From DATEPR01 sp036503065 (GTDB lineage Bacteria > Actinomycetota > Actinomycetes > Mycobacteriales > Pseudonocardiaceae): a DNA stretch of 12,885 nucleotides. The DNA is taken from assembly GCA_036503065.1 (NCBI GenBank), contig DASXXM010000302.1:1-12885 (forward strand), written 5' to 3'. The notes under the pieces are model-generated. The model was not told the DNA's origin. It saw only the letters and a program-made list of their open reading frames with translations, and did no database searches. Below, piece after piece: positions 1 to 7,100 of this stretch; the stretch's first letter is position 1, and every line of letters begins with the position of its first letter. A program made the position numbers and the translations under genes.

Positions 1-1
1 G

Positions 2-304
2 GTGTGGCGGACCAGCGCCGAGCACAACCAGGGCGAGATCGGCTACATCCTGCACCCGGACCACCACCGCCAGGGCTTCGGCACCGAGGTAGCCCGTGCC
101 CTGCTGCGGCTGGGATTCGATGGCGCGAAGTTTCACCGGATCGTGGGCCGGTGCGACGCGCGGAACGTCGGCTCGTACCGGGTCCTGGCAGGTGCCGGGA
201 TGCGTCGGGAGGCACACCTGCGGGAGAACGAGTTCGTCAAGGGCGAGTGGGTCGACGAACTGATCTACGCCATCCTGGCCACCGAGTGGCACGCGGCACG
301 CTGA
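2..304 (+). CDS. GNAT family N-acetyltransferase (RimJ/RimL type), 5'-truncated by the window edge
   Basis: This is the C-terminal 100 residues of a GCN5-related acetyltransferase, which would transfer an acetyl group from acetyl-CoA to an amine such as a protein N-terminus, amino sugar or antibiotic. Visible family features are the beta-4/alpha-3 segment IGYILHPDHHRQGFGTEV (about residues 13-30), where the R/Q-x-x-G-x-G/A acetyl-CoA pyrophosphate-binding motif appears as RQGFGT. Later come the typical C-terminal CDARNVGSYRVLAGAGM (N-x-x-S-x-x-x-x-x-x-G-M/F) and the ending LREN..KGEWVDELIYAIL, both characteristic of the RimJ/RimL branch. The frame is open to the left edge, so the GTG at position 2 is not taken as the real start; the N-terminal third lies outside the window. 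The gene ends with TGA at 302-304 and converges on the downstream repressor gene. Substrate cannot be predicted. Confidence 0.88.
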   Translation: MWRTSAEHNQGEIGYILHPDHHRQGFGTEVARALLRLGFDGAKFHRIVGRCDARNVGSYRVLAGAGMRREAHLRENEFVKGEWVDELIYAILATEWHAAR

Positions 305-311
305 CTCGTAG

Positions 312-440
312 TCGAGAGCACTGCTCTCGAATCAGAGCACTGCTCTGATAAACCGAGAGCGGTGCTCTCTGATGAGAACACGTGCGAGAGCGGTGCTCGC
401 GAACTAGAGCAGTGCTCTCGCAAAGTGAGCGGTGCTCTCT
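312..440. repeat. Array of six 13-bp palindromes (AGAGCRSTGCTCT) between convergent genes
   Basis: Six copies of one odd-centred palindrome occur at 315-327, 334-346, 356-368, 387-399, 406-418 and 426-438. Copies 1 and 2 read AGAGCACTGCTCT, copy 5 is its exact reverse complement AGAGCAGTGCTCT, copy 3 is AGAGCGGTGCTCT, and copies 4 and 6 differ from copy 3 by one base each. Start-to-start spacing is 19, 22, 31, 19 and 20 bp. In copies 1 and 2 the symmetry extends to 9-bp arms around one base (312-330 and 331-349, directly abutting), and the flanking bases differ but stay symmetric. Copy 6 reaches the stop codon (439-441) of the repressor gene. Length and symmetry resemble TetR-family operators, but each copy can also fold as a hairpin. 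I cannot name a regulator for this sequence. There is no T-run of a classical terminator. Confidence 0.93.
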
Positions 441-1053
441 ATCGTCGCCCGGCGATCCCGTCCAGCAGGATGGCCAGGTACTGCCCGGCCACGGCGCTCG
501 CGGACAGCGCGCCGCCCGGCCGGTACCAGCGCACCGCGACCCACACCGTGTCCCGGATGAACCGGTAGACCACCTCGACGTCCAGTCCGGCCCTGAAGTC
601 ACCGGTCCGCACGCCGTCCTCGAGCACGCCGGTCCACAGCGTCCGGAACTCGGTGTTGCGGTCGGCCAGGTAGCCGAACCGTTCGAACTGGGCCAGGTAC
701 ATCGACTCGTTCTGGAAGATCGCGACCTCGGCGTGGCGGCGGTCGATGCACTCGAAGGACGCGACCACCAGCGCGCGCAGGGTCTCGCCGGGCTCGAGCC
801 CGGCGGCCACGATCTTTCGGTAGTCGCCGAACAGCTCGTCCAGGAAGCCGCGCAGGATCTCGTCCACCATCGAGTCCTTGGAGTCGAAGTGGTGGTACAG
901 GCTGCCGGACAGGATGCCGGCCGCGTCCGCGATGTCCCGGACCGTCGTGGCCACGAACCCACGCTCGGCGAACAGGGTCGCCGCCAGCGCGAGCAGCTCG
1001 GCCCGCCGCCCCGAGCCCGCGTGCGGCGGCTCCGCGGCGCGATGTGGACTCAT
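439..1053 (-). CDS. kstR2: TetR family repressor, KstR2-like (steroid C/D-ring catabolism)
   Basis: Predicted 204-residue one-component repressor. The N-terminal TetR helix-turn-helix lies at about residues 18-62, with TTVRDIADAAGILSGSLYHHF at 36-56 (split here as TTVRDIADAAG and ILSGSLYHHF) followed by DSKDSMVDEILRGFLDELF. The C-terminal ligand domain contains YRFIRDTVWVAVRWYRPGG (163-181). From memory these segments match Mycobacterium tuberculosis KstR2 (Rv3557c, 200 aa) almost residue for residue. That repressor controls degradation of the steroid C/D-ring intermediate HIP and is released by HIP-CoA. The Arg and Trp reported to contact the ligand (R162/W166 in KstR2) would be R167 and W171 here. 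The ATG at 1053 is preceded by GGGG about 6 nt upstream; an in-frame ATG at 1071 (seven codons earlier) is the alternative. It is divergent from a KshB-like reductase, which supports a steroid-related role. The rest of the HIP pathway is not in the window. Confidence 0.88.
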   Translation of the reverse strand: MSPHRAAEPPHAGSGRRAELLALAATLFAERGFVATTVRDIADAAGILSGSLYHHFDSKDSMVDEILRGFLDELFGDYRKIVAAGLEPGETLRALVVASFECIDRRHAEVAIFQNESMYLAQFERFGYLADRNTEFRTLWTGVLEDGVRTGDFRAGLDVEVVYRFIRDTVWVAVRWYRPGGALSASAVAGQYLAILLDGIAGRR

Positions 1054-1552
1054 CGCTGTCCCCTTTGTCATGGATGTTGGCTGCTGACTGATATCACCTC
1101 GCCCGGGTAGTTCGCCGCATCGCCACACGATCACAGTTGCCAGCTCGCGGAGTTGGGCCGACCGGCCGAACGTCGCGCGTCCGGTCAGTCCTCTGTAGAC
1201 CTGGCGGTTCGTCGGGGCGACCGGAACAGCGCATCGCCGCCTGCCGTATTGCCGACTGAAGTCGGTGGCGCGGAGTGCCGGCGCGGTGGAAACCTCCGTG
1301 GTGGCCGAGGAGTGGGCCGCACACGGCAGACCCACTCCCCTGCTCGGCTCATCGGTGCTGGCCGGCACGGCACTGCTGGCCAGCGGCGATGCGCAGGCGT
1401 GCGCGGGCCGCGGTCCGGGCGCAGGCGTCGGGCTGTTCACAGTGTTGGTCGAACAGCGTGTCGGTCGAACAGCCCGGCGTTCGCCGAACTCCGCACCGAG
1501 CAAGGACAGCGACACGGGCGGCGCTGGCACACTCGGTGGGTGGAGGTGTCGG
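1054..1552. other. Divergent intergenic region between the KstR2-like and KshB-like genes
   Basis: These 499 bp hold no gene I can support. The region must carry the promoters of both divergent genes. I looked for the mycobacterial KstR2 operator form (AnCAAG-nn-CTTGnT) and did not see it. A 14-bp palindrome of the same geometry, CCGACT-GA-AGTCGG, sits at 1252-1265, but arms this short are expected by chance in GC-rich DNA. A frame open from 1265 into the reductase gene has fairly high third-position GC. It adds no recognisable domain, and the reductase start at 1553 has its own Shine-Dalgarno sequence and matches the family's N-terminus, so I treat this frame as non-coding or at most a decayed remnant. 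Confidence 0.5.
1432..1473. repeat. GAACAGC direct and inverted repeats upstream of the reductase gene
   Basis: GGTCGAACAGC occurs twice, at 1447-1457 and 1463-1473, with a 16-bp period. An inverted copy GCTGTTC is at 1432-1438, so 1432-1438 and 1451-1457 form a 7-bp inverted repeat with a 12-bp spacer. The cluster ends about 80 bp before the reductase start, a plausible place for an operator or activator site. A further GGAACAGC lies near 1223-1230. No regulator can be assigned. Confidence 0.45.
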
Positions 1553-2317
1553 ATGCCTGAGTTGCGTTACCACCGGTTGCGGGTGGCCGAGGTGATCGCC
1601 GAGACCGACGACGCCCGGTCGCTGGTGTTCGCGCTGTCCGACGAGCAGGTCGAGGCGTTCCGCTACCGGCCGGGCCAGTTCCTCACCCTGCGCATCGGCT
1701 CGGTGGCCCGCTCCTACTCCCTGTCCAGCTCGCCACACGCCGACGACACGCTCACCGTGACGGTGAAGCGGACCGCGGCCGGCTACGCCTCGAACTGGAT
1801 CCACGACAACGTCGTCGCCGGCACCGTGCTCGACGTGTTGGTGCCGGGCGGCGTGTTCAGCCCGAAGTCACTTGACGAGGACCTGCTGTGCGTCGCGGCC
1901 GGCAGCGGGATCACCCCGGTGATGTCGATCGTGAAGTCGGCGCTCGCGGCGGGATCGGGCCGGGTGGTGCTGGTCTACGCGAACCGGGACGAACGATCGG
2001 TGATCTTCCGCTCCGACCTGGCCGCCCTGGCGGCCGCTCACCCGTCGCGGCTGACGGTGATCCACTGGCTGGAAAGCCTGCAGGGCCTGCCGACCGTGGC
2101 GGCGCTGCGTGAACTGGCCCGGCCGTTCGCCGGCTACGAGGCGTTCGTCTGCGGCCCGACGCCGTTCATGGACGCGGTGTCCGCCGCGCTGGCCGAGTTG
2201 GCGATGGCGCGGGTGCACGTCGAACGGTTCCTGTCCCTGGTGAAGAACCCGTTCCTGCGTGCCAACGCGGAACCGCTGACGGACGGGTCGGCGCGCGGCG
2301 CGATACTGCGTGGGTGA
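1553..2317 (+). CDS. KshB/Hmp-like FAD/NAD-binding oxidoreductase lacking the C-terminal [2Fe-2S] domain
   Basis: Predicted 254-residue flavin reductase of the ferredoxin-NADP reductase superfamily, closest to KshB/Hmp (Rv3571), the reductase of 3-ketosteroid 9-alpha-hydroxylase. The FAD-binding barrel covers about residues 5-100 with YRPGQFLTLR (38-47) and the flavin motif RSYS (53-56). The NAD domain follows with AAGSGITPVMS (115-125), YANRDERSVIF (142-152) and CGPTPFM (200-206). In KshB the sequence after VH(I/V)E.F.SL..(D/N)PF continues into a roughly 90-residue plant-type ferredoxin domain with a CxxxxCxxC cluster. Here that anchor is at 221-234, and the protein ends 20 residues later with no cysteine cluster. 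The start ATG has GGAGG just upstream (1542-1546) and the N-terminus aligns with Rv3571. The stop overlaps the next gene's start (GTGA). The protein might pass electrons to a separate ferredoxin, act as a flavin reductase, or be a degenerate relic. Confidence 0.85.
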   Translation: MPELRYHRLRVAEVIAETDDARSLVFALSDEQVEAFRYRPGQFLTLRIGSVARSYSLSSSPHADDTLTVTVKRTAAGYASNWIHDNVVAGTVLDVLVPGGVFSPKSLDEDLLCVAAGSGITPVMSIVKSALAAGSGRVVLVYANRDERSVIFRSDLAALAAAHPSRLTVIHWLESLQGLPTVAALRELARPFAGYEAFVCGPTPFMDAVSAALAELAMARVHVERFLSLVKNPFLRANAEPLTDGSARGAILRG

Positions 2318-2676
2318 TCCACCCGCTCGCCACCGCGCTCCTGGTCGCCTCGCTGATCTGCGCGGTGTGGTCCGCCGTCCTGCTCGCGCTGTCCCGGCCG
2401 GTGGGCAAGCGGTTCCTGCTCGGCGCGCTGGGGCTGATCGAGCTCGGGCTGCTGGTGCAGTGCGTCGTGGGCATCGTGGCGTTCGCCACGCAGCACCGGC
2501 ACGTGTCCGGCGTGACCTTCATCGGCTACCTGGTGGTCGCGCTGGTGATCCTGCCCGCGGCGGTGTGGTGGTCGGTGACCGACCGCAGCCGGTGGGGTGT
2601 CGGCGTCCTGCTGATCGGCTGCCTGGTCATTCCTGTGATGATGGTGCGCATGAACCAGATCTGGTCCAGTGGCTGA
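2314..2676 (+). CDS. Small integral membrane protein, four predicted TM helices, function unknown
   Basis: I do not recognise a named family. The 120-residue product is almost entirely hydrophobic, with four likely transmembrane segments at about residues 3-26 (ATALLVASLICAVWSAVLLA), 33-57 (LLGALGLIELGLLVQCVVG), 68-90 (VTFIGYLVVALVILPAAVWW) and 96-114 (VGVLLIGCLVIPVMMV). Loops are short. The GTG start overlaps the reductase stop as GTGA, and its own stop overlaps the next start by 8 bp, which indicates translational coupling on one mRNA. The conserved-looking arrangement with the next membrane protein suggests the two act together. Their place after a flavin reductase raises the possibility of a membrane redox partner, but no heme- or metal-binding His/Cys pattern is visible. 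Confidence 0.75.
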   Translation: MIHPLATALLVASLICAVWSAVLLALSRPVGKRFLLGALGLIELGLLVQCVVGIVAFATQHRHVSGVTFIGYLVVALVILPAAVWWSVTDRSRWGVGVLLIGCLVIPVMMVRMNQIWSSG

Positions 2677-3121
2677 GCCCTACCAGGCGCAGGCCCGGCC
2701 GGCCGACCTGCGATCGGCCACGCGCAGTGGGCCCGGCCGGGCGCTGATCGCCGTCTACGCGGTGTTCGCCCTCTCCGCGACCGCGCGGTCCGCGGTGCAG
2801 CTCGCGACCAAGTTCGACAAGGCGCCGTTGGCCTACCTGCTGTCCGCGGTGGCGGCCGTGATCTACATCGTGGCCACGGTGTGTTTCGCGCGCGGGAGCC
2901 GGACGTCCCGGCGGGTCGCGGTGGTGTCGTGCACCGTGGAACTCCTCGGCGTGCTCGCGGTCGGCACGGCCAGTGTGCTGGACAGGGCCGCGTTCCCGGA
3001 CGCCACCGTATGGTCGTTGTTCGGCGACGGCTACGGCTACGTGCCGGTCGTGCTGCCGATCCTGGGTCTGCTGTGGCTGCGCAGATCCGGCAGGGCGCGG
3101 ACCATAGGATCACCGGCATGA
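2669..3121 (+). CDS. Integral membrane protein, four predicted TM helices, function unknown
   Basis: A 150-residue product with a 30-residue polar N-terminal tail and four hydrophobic segments at about 32-48 (ALIAVYAVFALSATARS), 60-82 (AYLLSAVAAVIYIVATVCFA), 90-113 (AVVSCTVELLGVLAVGTASVL) and 127-143 (GYVPVVLPILGLLWL), ending in a basic RRSGRAR tail. The pattern resembles small conserved actinobacterial membrane proteins of unknown function; I cannot give a family name. The GTG start lies inside the end of the preceding membrane-protein gene (8-bp overlap) and the TGA overlaps the aldo-keto reductase ATG (ATGA), so it sits in the middle of a tightly coupled four-gene run. Confidence 0.78.
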   Translation: MAEPYQAQARPADLRSATRSGPGRALIAVYAVFALSATARSAVQLATKFDKAPLAYLLSAVAAVIYIVATVCFARGSRTSRRVAVVSCTVELLGVLAVGTASVLDRAAFPDATVWSLFGDGYGYVPVVLPILGLLWLRRSGRARTIGSPA

Positions 3122-4134
3122 CGTACCTGGCCGCGGCCGACCGCTACGACACGATGAGCTACCGGCGCTGCGGGCGCAGCGGGGTGCTGTTGCCCGCCGT
3201 GTCGCTCGGGCTCTGGCACAACTTCGGGCCGGACCGGCCTGCCGACACGCAGCGGGACGTGCTCCGCAGGGCGTTCGACCTCGGCGTGACGCACTTCGAT
3301 CTGGCGAACAACTACGGCCCGCCACCCGGCGCGGCGGAAGAGACGTTCGGCCGGATCATGGCGCGCGACTTCCGGCCGTACCGGGACGAACTGATCATCT
3401 CCACCAAGGCCGGCTACGACATGTGGCCGGGGCCCTACGGCGAATGGGGCTCCCGCAAGTACCTGCTGGCGTCACTGGACCAGTCGCTGCGCCGGATGGG
3501 CCTTGACTACGTCGACATCTTCTACTCCCACCGGTTCGACCCGGACACGCCGCTGGCCGAGACCATGGGCGCGCTGGACACGGCGGTGCGGTCCGGTCGC
3601 GCGCTGTACGCCGGCATCTCGAACTACTCGGCCGAGCAGACCAGCCAGGCGCACGACATCCTGCGTGATCTCGGCACGCCCCTGCTGATCCACCAGCCGT
3701 CGTACTCGATGTTCAACCGGCGGCCCGAGCCCGACCTGTTCGACACGATCGGCGAGCTGGGCGTCGGCTGCATCGTGTACTCGCCGCTGGCGCAGGGCAT
3801 GCTGACGGATCGCTACCTGGACGGCATTCCGGCCGACTCGCGCGCCAGGACGTCACAGTTCCTGCCACCGTCGCAGCTCACCGACGACCGACTGGCCAGG
3901 GTGCGGGCGCTGAACGAGATCGCGGCGGCGCGCGAACAGTCGCTGGCACAGCTCGCGCTGGCCTGGACGCTGCGCGACGATCGGGTCACGTCGACCCTTA
4001 TCGGCGCAAGCAGTGTCGCTCAGTTGGCGGACAACGTGGCGACCGTGCGCAACCTTGCGTTGACCGAGCCGGAACGGGCGTCGATCGAACAACTGATCGT
4101 CGCACCGGGCGCCGATATCTGGTCCGTCGACTGA
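3118..4134 (+). CDS. Aldo-keto reductase, L-glyceraldehyde-3-phosphate reductase (YghZ/AKR14) type
   Basis: Predicted 338-residue NADPH-dependent (beta/alpha)8-barrel reductase. The AKR tetrad is intact: D61 and Y66 in FDLANNYG, K97 in ISTKAGY, and H138 in FYSHRFD. The strings YRRCGRSGVLLPAVSLGLWHNFG (split as YRRCGRSGVLLP and AVSLGLWHNFG), LLIHQPSYSMFNR and GCIVYSPLAQGMLTDRYLDG closely match E. coli YghZ/Gpr, which reduces L-glyceraldehyde 3-phosphate and methylglyoxal. The C-terminal cofactor segment is visible as TLIGASSVAQLADNV. Length is typical for the family (about 330-346). The ATG overlaps the upstream stop as ATGA, fixing the start and implying coupled translation. Potassium-channel beta-subunit-like AKRs are related, but the YghZ strings argue for a cytosolic detoxifying reductase. 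The true substrate could be another aldehyde or ketone, including a steroid-derived one given the neighbours; that is inference. Confidence 0.9.
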   Translation: MTYLAAADRYDTMSYRRCGRSGVLLPAVSLGLWHNFGPDRPADTQRDVLRRAFDLGVTHFDLANNYGPPPGAAEETFGRIMARDFRPYRDELIISTKAGYDMWPGPYGEWGSRKYLLASLDQSLRRMGLDYVDIFYSHRFDPDTPLAETMGALDTAVRSGRALYAGISNYSAEQTSQAHDILRDLGTPLLIHQPSYSMFNRRPEPDLFDTIGELGVGCIVYSPLAQGMLTDRYLDGIPADSRARTSQFLPPSQLTDDRLARVRALNEIAAAREQSLAQLALAWTLRDDRVTSTLIGASSVAQLADNVATVRNLALTEPERASIEQLIVAPGADIWSVD

Positions 4135-4160
4135 CGTTCTCCTGTGGCAGGATCAGGCAA

Positions 4161-7100
4161 ATGAAGTCACGGTCAGCGGTGACGTTGGTGTTGTTCGCGC
4201 TACTGCTGGCCGGCCTGCCGGCCACGGCGTCCGCAACCGGTGTGGCGCCGGGCGGTCCGGGCGCGACATCCTGGTTCGACCTGGCGCGCAAGGACTGCGT
4301 CGGCACGGCGACCGGCACCGGCTCGAAGGTCTGGTACACGGTCGCCGGCGGCGTGTTGTCCGATGTGTACGAACCGACCGTCGACAACACGAACGTGAGC
4401 ACGCTCCAATATGTGGTCACCGACGGCCATTTCACCGACCTCCAGACGCGCGACCTGACCTACACGGTGTCGGCCGACCGCACCGGCATGGCATGCACGG
4501 TCACCGCCACGAGTGCCGCGCACGGCTACCAGCTCGTCACCACGTACGTCACCGACCCCGGCCGCGACACGGTGCTGATGCACACGGACCTGCGCGGCCA
4601 CCACACGAACGGGCTACGCGTCTACGCGCGGCTCGACGCACACGTCAACGGCAACGGTGGCGGCGGCACGGCCAACGGCGGCGCGGACACCGGCGTCGTC
4701 GCGGACGGCGTGCCGGTGGTGTTCGACACCTCGACCGTGAGCCAGGCCGCGAACCGGGACTACGCGGTGCCGACGTTCATGGCACTGGCAGGACGCGAGC
4801 ACGGCGCGGCCACCGTCGGCTACGCCGGCACGGCGAGTGACGGGCTCACCGCACTGGATGCCACTCACACGCTGGGCACCACGTACGACAGCGCGCCCAA
4901 CGGCCATATCGTGGCGGTGTCGGACGTGACACCCCGCCGCGGCGGAAACATCGACCTGGCACTGGGTTTCGGCCGCACGCGGCAGGGCGCGCTCGGTACT
5001 GCCGGCGCGTCGCTGAGTCGGCCGTTCGAGCAGGTCCAGGACCGGTACGAACACGGCTGGCAGGCCTACGACGCGACGCTGCGTCGACCGAAGACTCTCG
5101 CGGCCAAGTACTACCTGTCGGCCAACGTGCTGAAAGCCAGTGAGGACAAGACATTCCCGGGCGCCGTCGTGGCGTCGCTGGCCAGTCCGTGGGGCCAGGC
5201 CGTGAACGCCGGCACGCTCGTGGGCGGCAGGCCGGTGTACTTCGGCTCGTACCGCGAGGTGTTCTCCCGTGACCTGTACGAGGTGTTCACCGGCCTGCTG
5301 ACCGACGGCGACCTGGCCACCGCCCGCGACACGGCCCGTTTCCTGCTGGAGAAGCAACAGTTGGCCGACGGCCGCATCCCGCGCAACTCGCTGGTGAACG
5401 GGAAGTCCGCACCGGACACCGGCGGCGACCAGCTGGACGAGACGGCCTACCCGATCCTGATGGCGTGGCAGTCGGGCCTGTCCGGCGACACAACCCTGTG
5501 GCAGCAACACATCCGGCCGGCAGCGGACTTCCTGGTCGCACACGGACCGAGCTTCGGCGTGGAACGGTGGGAGGAGCAGTCCGGCTACTCGCCGTCCACC
5601 ATCGCCGCCGAGATCGCGGGCCTGTCCGCCGCCACGAGCATCGCGGCACTGCACGGCGACACCGACCGTGCCCAGCTCTACCAGGCCACCGCGGACGCCT
5701 TCCAGCGCAACATCAAGAACTGGACCGTCACCACGACAGGCCCCGACGGCCCGCGTTACTTCATCCGGCTGAGCAAGACCGGCGACCCGAACGCCGCGAT
5801 CACCTACAGCCTCGGCAACGGCGGCCCAACGCTGGACCAGCGCCAGGTGATCGACGGCGGCTTCCAGGAACTGGTGCGGCTGGGTGAACTGTCCCCGACC
5901 GACCCGGACGTGACCGCGTCGCTTGCCGTGCTGGACAAGCAGATCGCGGTCACCACCCCCAGCGGCACCGGTTTCTATCGATACGGCAACGCGGCGTCGC
6001 TGGGCAGCGCGGACGGCTACGGCGACTGTTACCAGCCGAGCCAGAGTTCGTGCACGATCCAGGGCGAGCCGTGGCCGACCACGAACACCGGCACCGGCCA
6101 CCTGTGGCCGGTACTGTCCGGCGAACGCGCCGAGTCGGACATCGCACGACACCAGCCCGGTGCCAACGACCTGCTCGCCGCGATGACCAAGTTCTCCTCC
6201 GGTGTCGGCCTGGTGCCCGAACAGGCATGGGAAACGGCGAACGTGCCGGCATCCCCGTTCGGCAGCGACCCGACCACGGCGTCGATCGGCTTCACCGACG
6301 GCAGCGCGGCCGGCTCGGCGTCGCCCCTGTCCTGGGCGCAGGCACAGGAACTACGGTTGATCATCAACACCGGGGTCGGCAGAATCACCGAACAGCCCGC
6401 GGTGACGGCGAACCGCTACGTCAACAACCCCGCACCCGGCGCGCTGGCCGTCACCCTGACCGCACCGACCCCGAACAGCACGGTCGAGAGCAGTTCGACC
6501 ACGGTCGCCGGCACCACCGCACCGGGCGCCCACGTGGTGATCGAGTCAACGGACATCGACACCGGCGCCACCGCCAGCACGACGTCGACCACCGCGGCCG
6601 CGAACGGCGCGTTCAGCGTGACGACCCCGATCGGCTTCGGCACCAACGTCCTGACCGCCACCGCGGCGTCTTCCTCTGGCGCGACCGGCTACGCCCAGCT
6701 GAGCGTGGTCGGCGACATCGTAGGCGGCACAACGGTTCTGGACGTCACCGATCCGTCGGGCGACGACAACGGCCCCGGCACGTACCAGTACCCGACATCC
6801 ACGAATTTCGCGCCCGGCTCGTTCGACATCACCCGCTTCCAGGTGATCGCCCTTGGCTCGACGGTGTACCTCCGCACGACGCTGCGCACCCTGGTTCCCA
6901 CGTTCGGCAACGTGATGGGCGCGCAGCTGTTGGACATCTACGTCCACACGCCCGCCGGCACCCCGACGTCCACCGCGGCCGCGTTCCCGTCCCGCAACTA
7001 CACGATCGCGGACCCGTGGAGCCAACGCCTCGAGGTACAGGGCTTCGCAGCCCCCAACTGGGTGGACGCCAACGGCAACTCCCTCGGCACGCCCGCGGTC

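Noticed and set aside
312..440. CRISPR-like array
   Set aside because: Repeats are 13-bp palindromes with 6-18 bp irregular gaps, not 25-37 bp repeats with equal-length unique spacers, and no cas gene is near.
382..1110. 242-codon plus-strand frame opposite the KstR2-like gene
   Set aside because: The minus strand gives an almost full-length KstR2 match; the plus frame has no domain and begins in the palindrome array.
1252..1265. CCGACT-GA-AGTCGG palindrome as the KstR2 operator
   Set aside because: It has the right 14-bp geometry but not the CAAG/CTTG half-sites known for KstR2, and 6-bp arms are expected by chance in 500 bp of GC-rich DNA.
1265..1552. N-terminal extension of the reductase or an upstream small gene
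   Set aside because: Although open and fairly GC3-rich, it adds no domain; the family N-terminus begins at 1553 with a strong Shine-Dalgarno sequence.
4614..6152. 512-codon open frame on the minus strand inside the glycosidase gene
   Set aside because: It mirrors the GH15 coding strand, is Arg/Val/Gly-rich with no domain, and lies fully within a well-supported gene; typical high-GC antisense openness.
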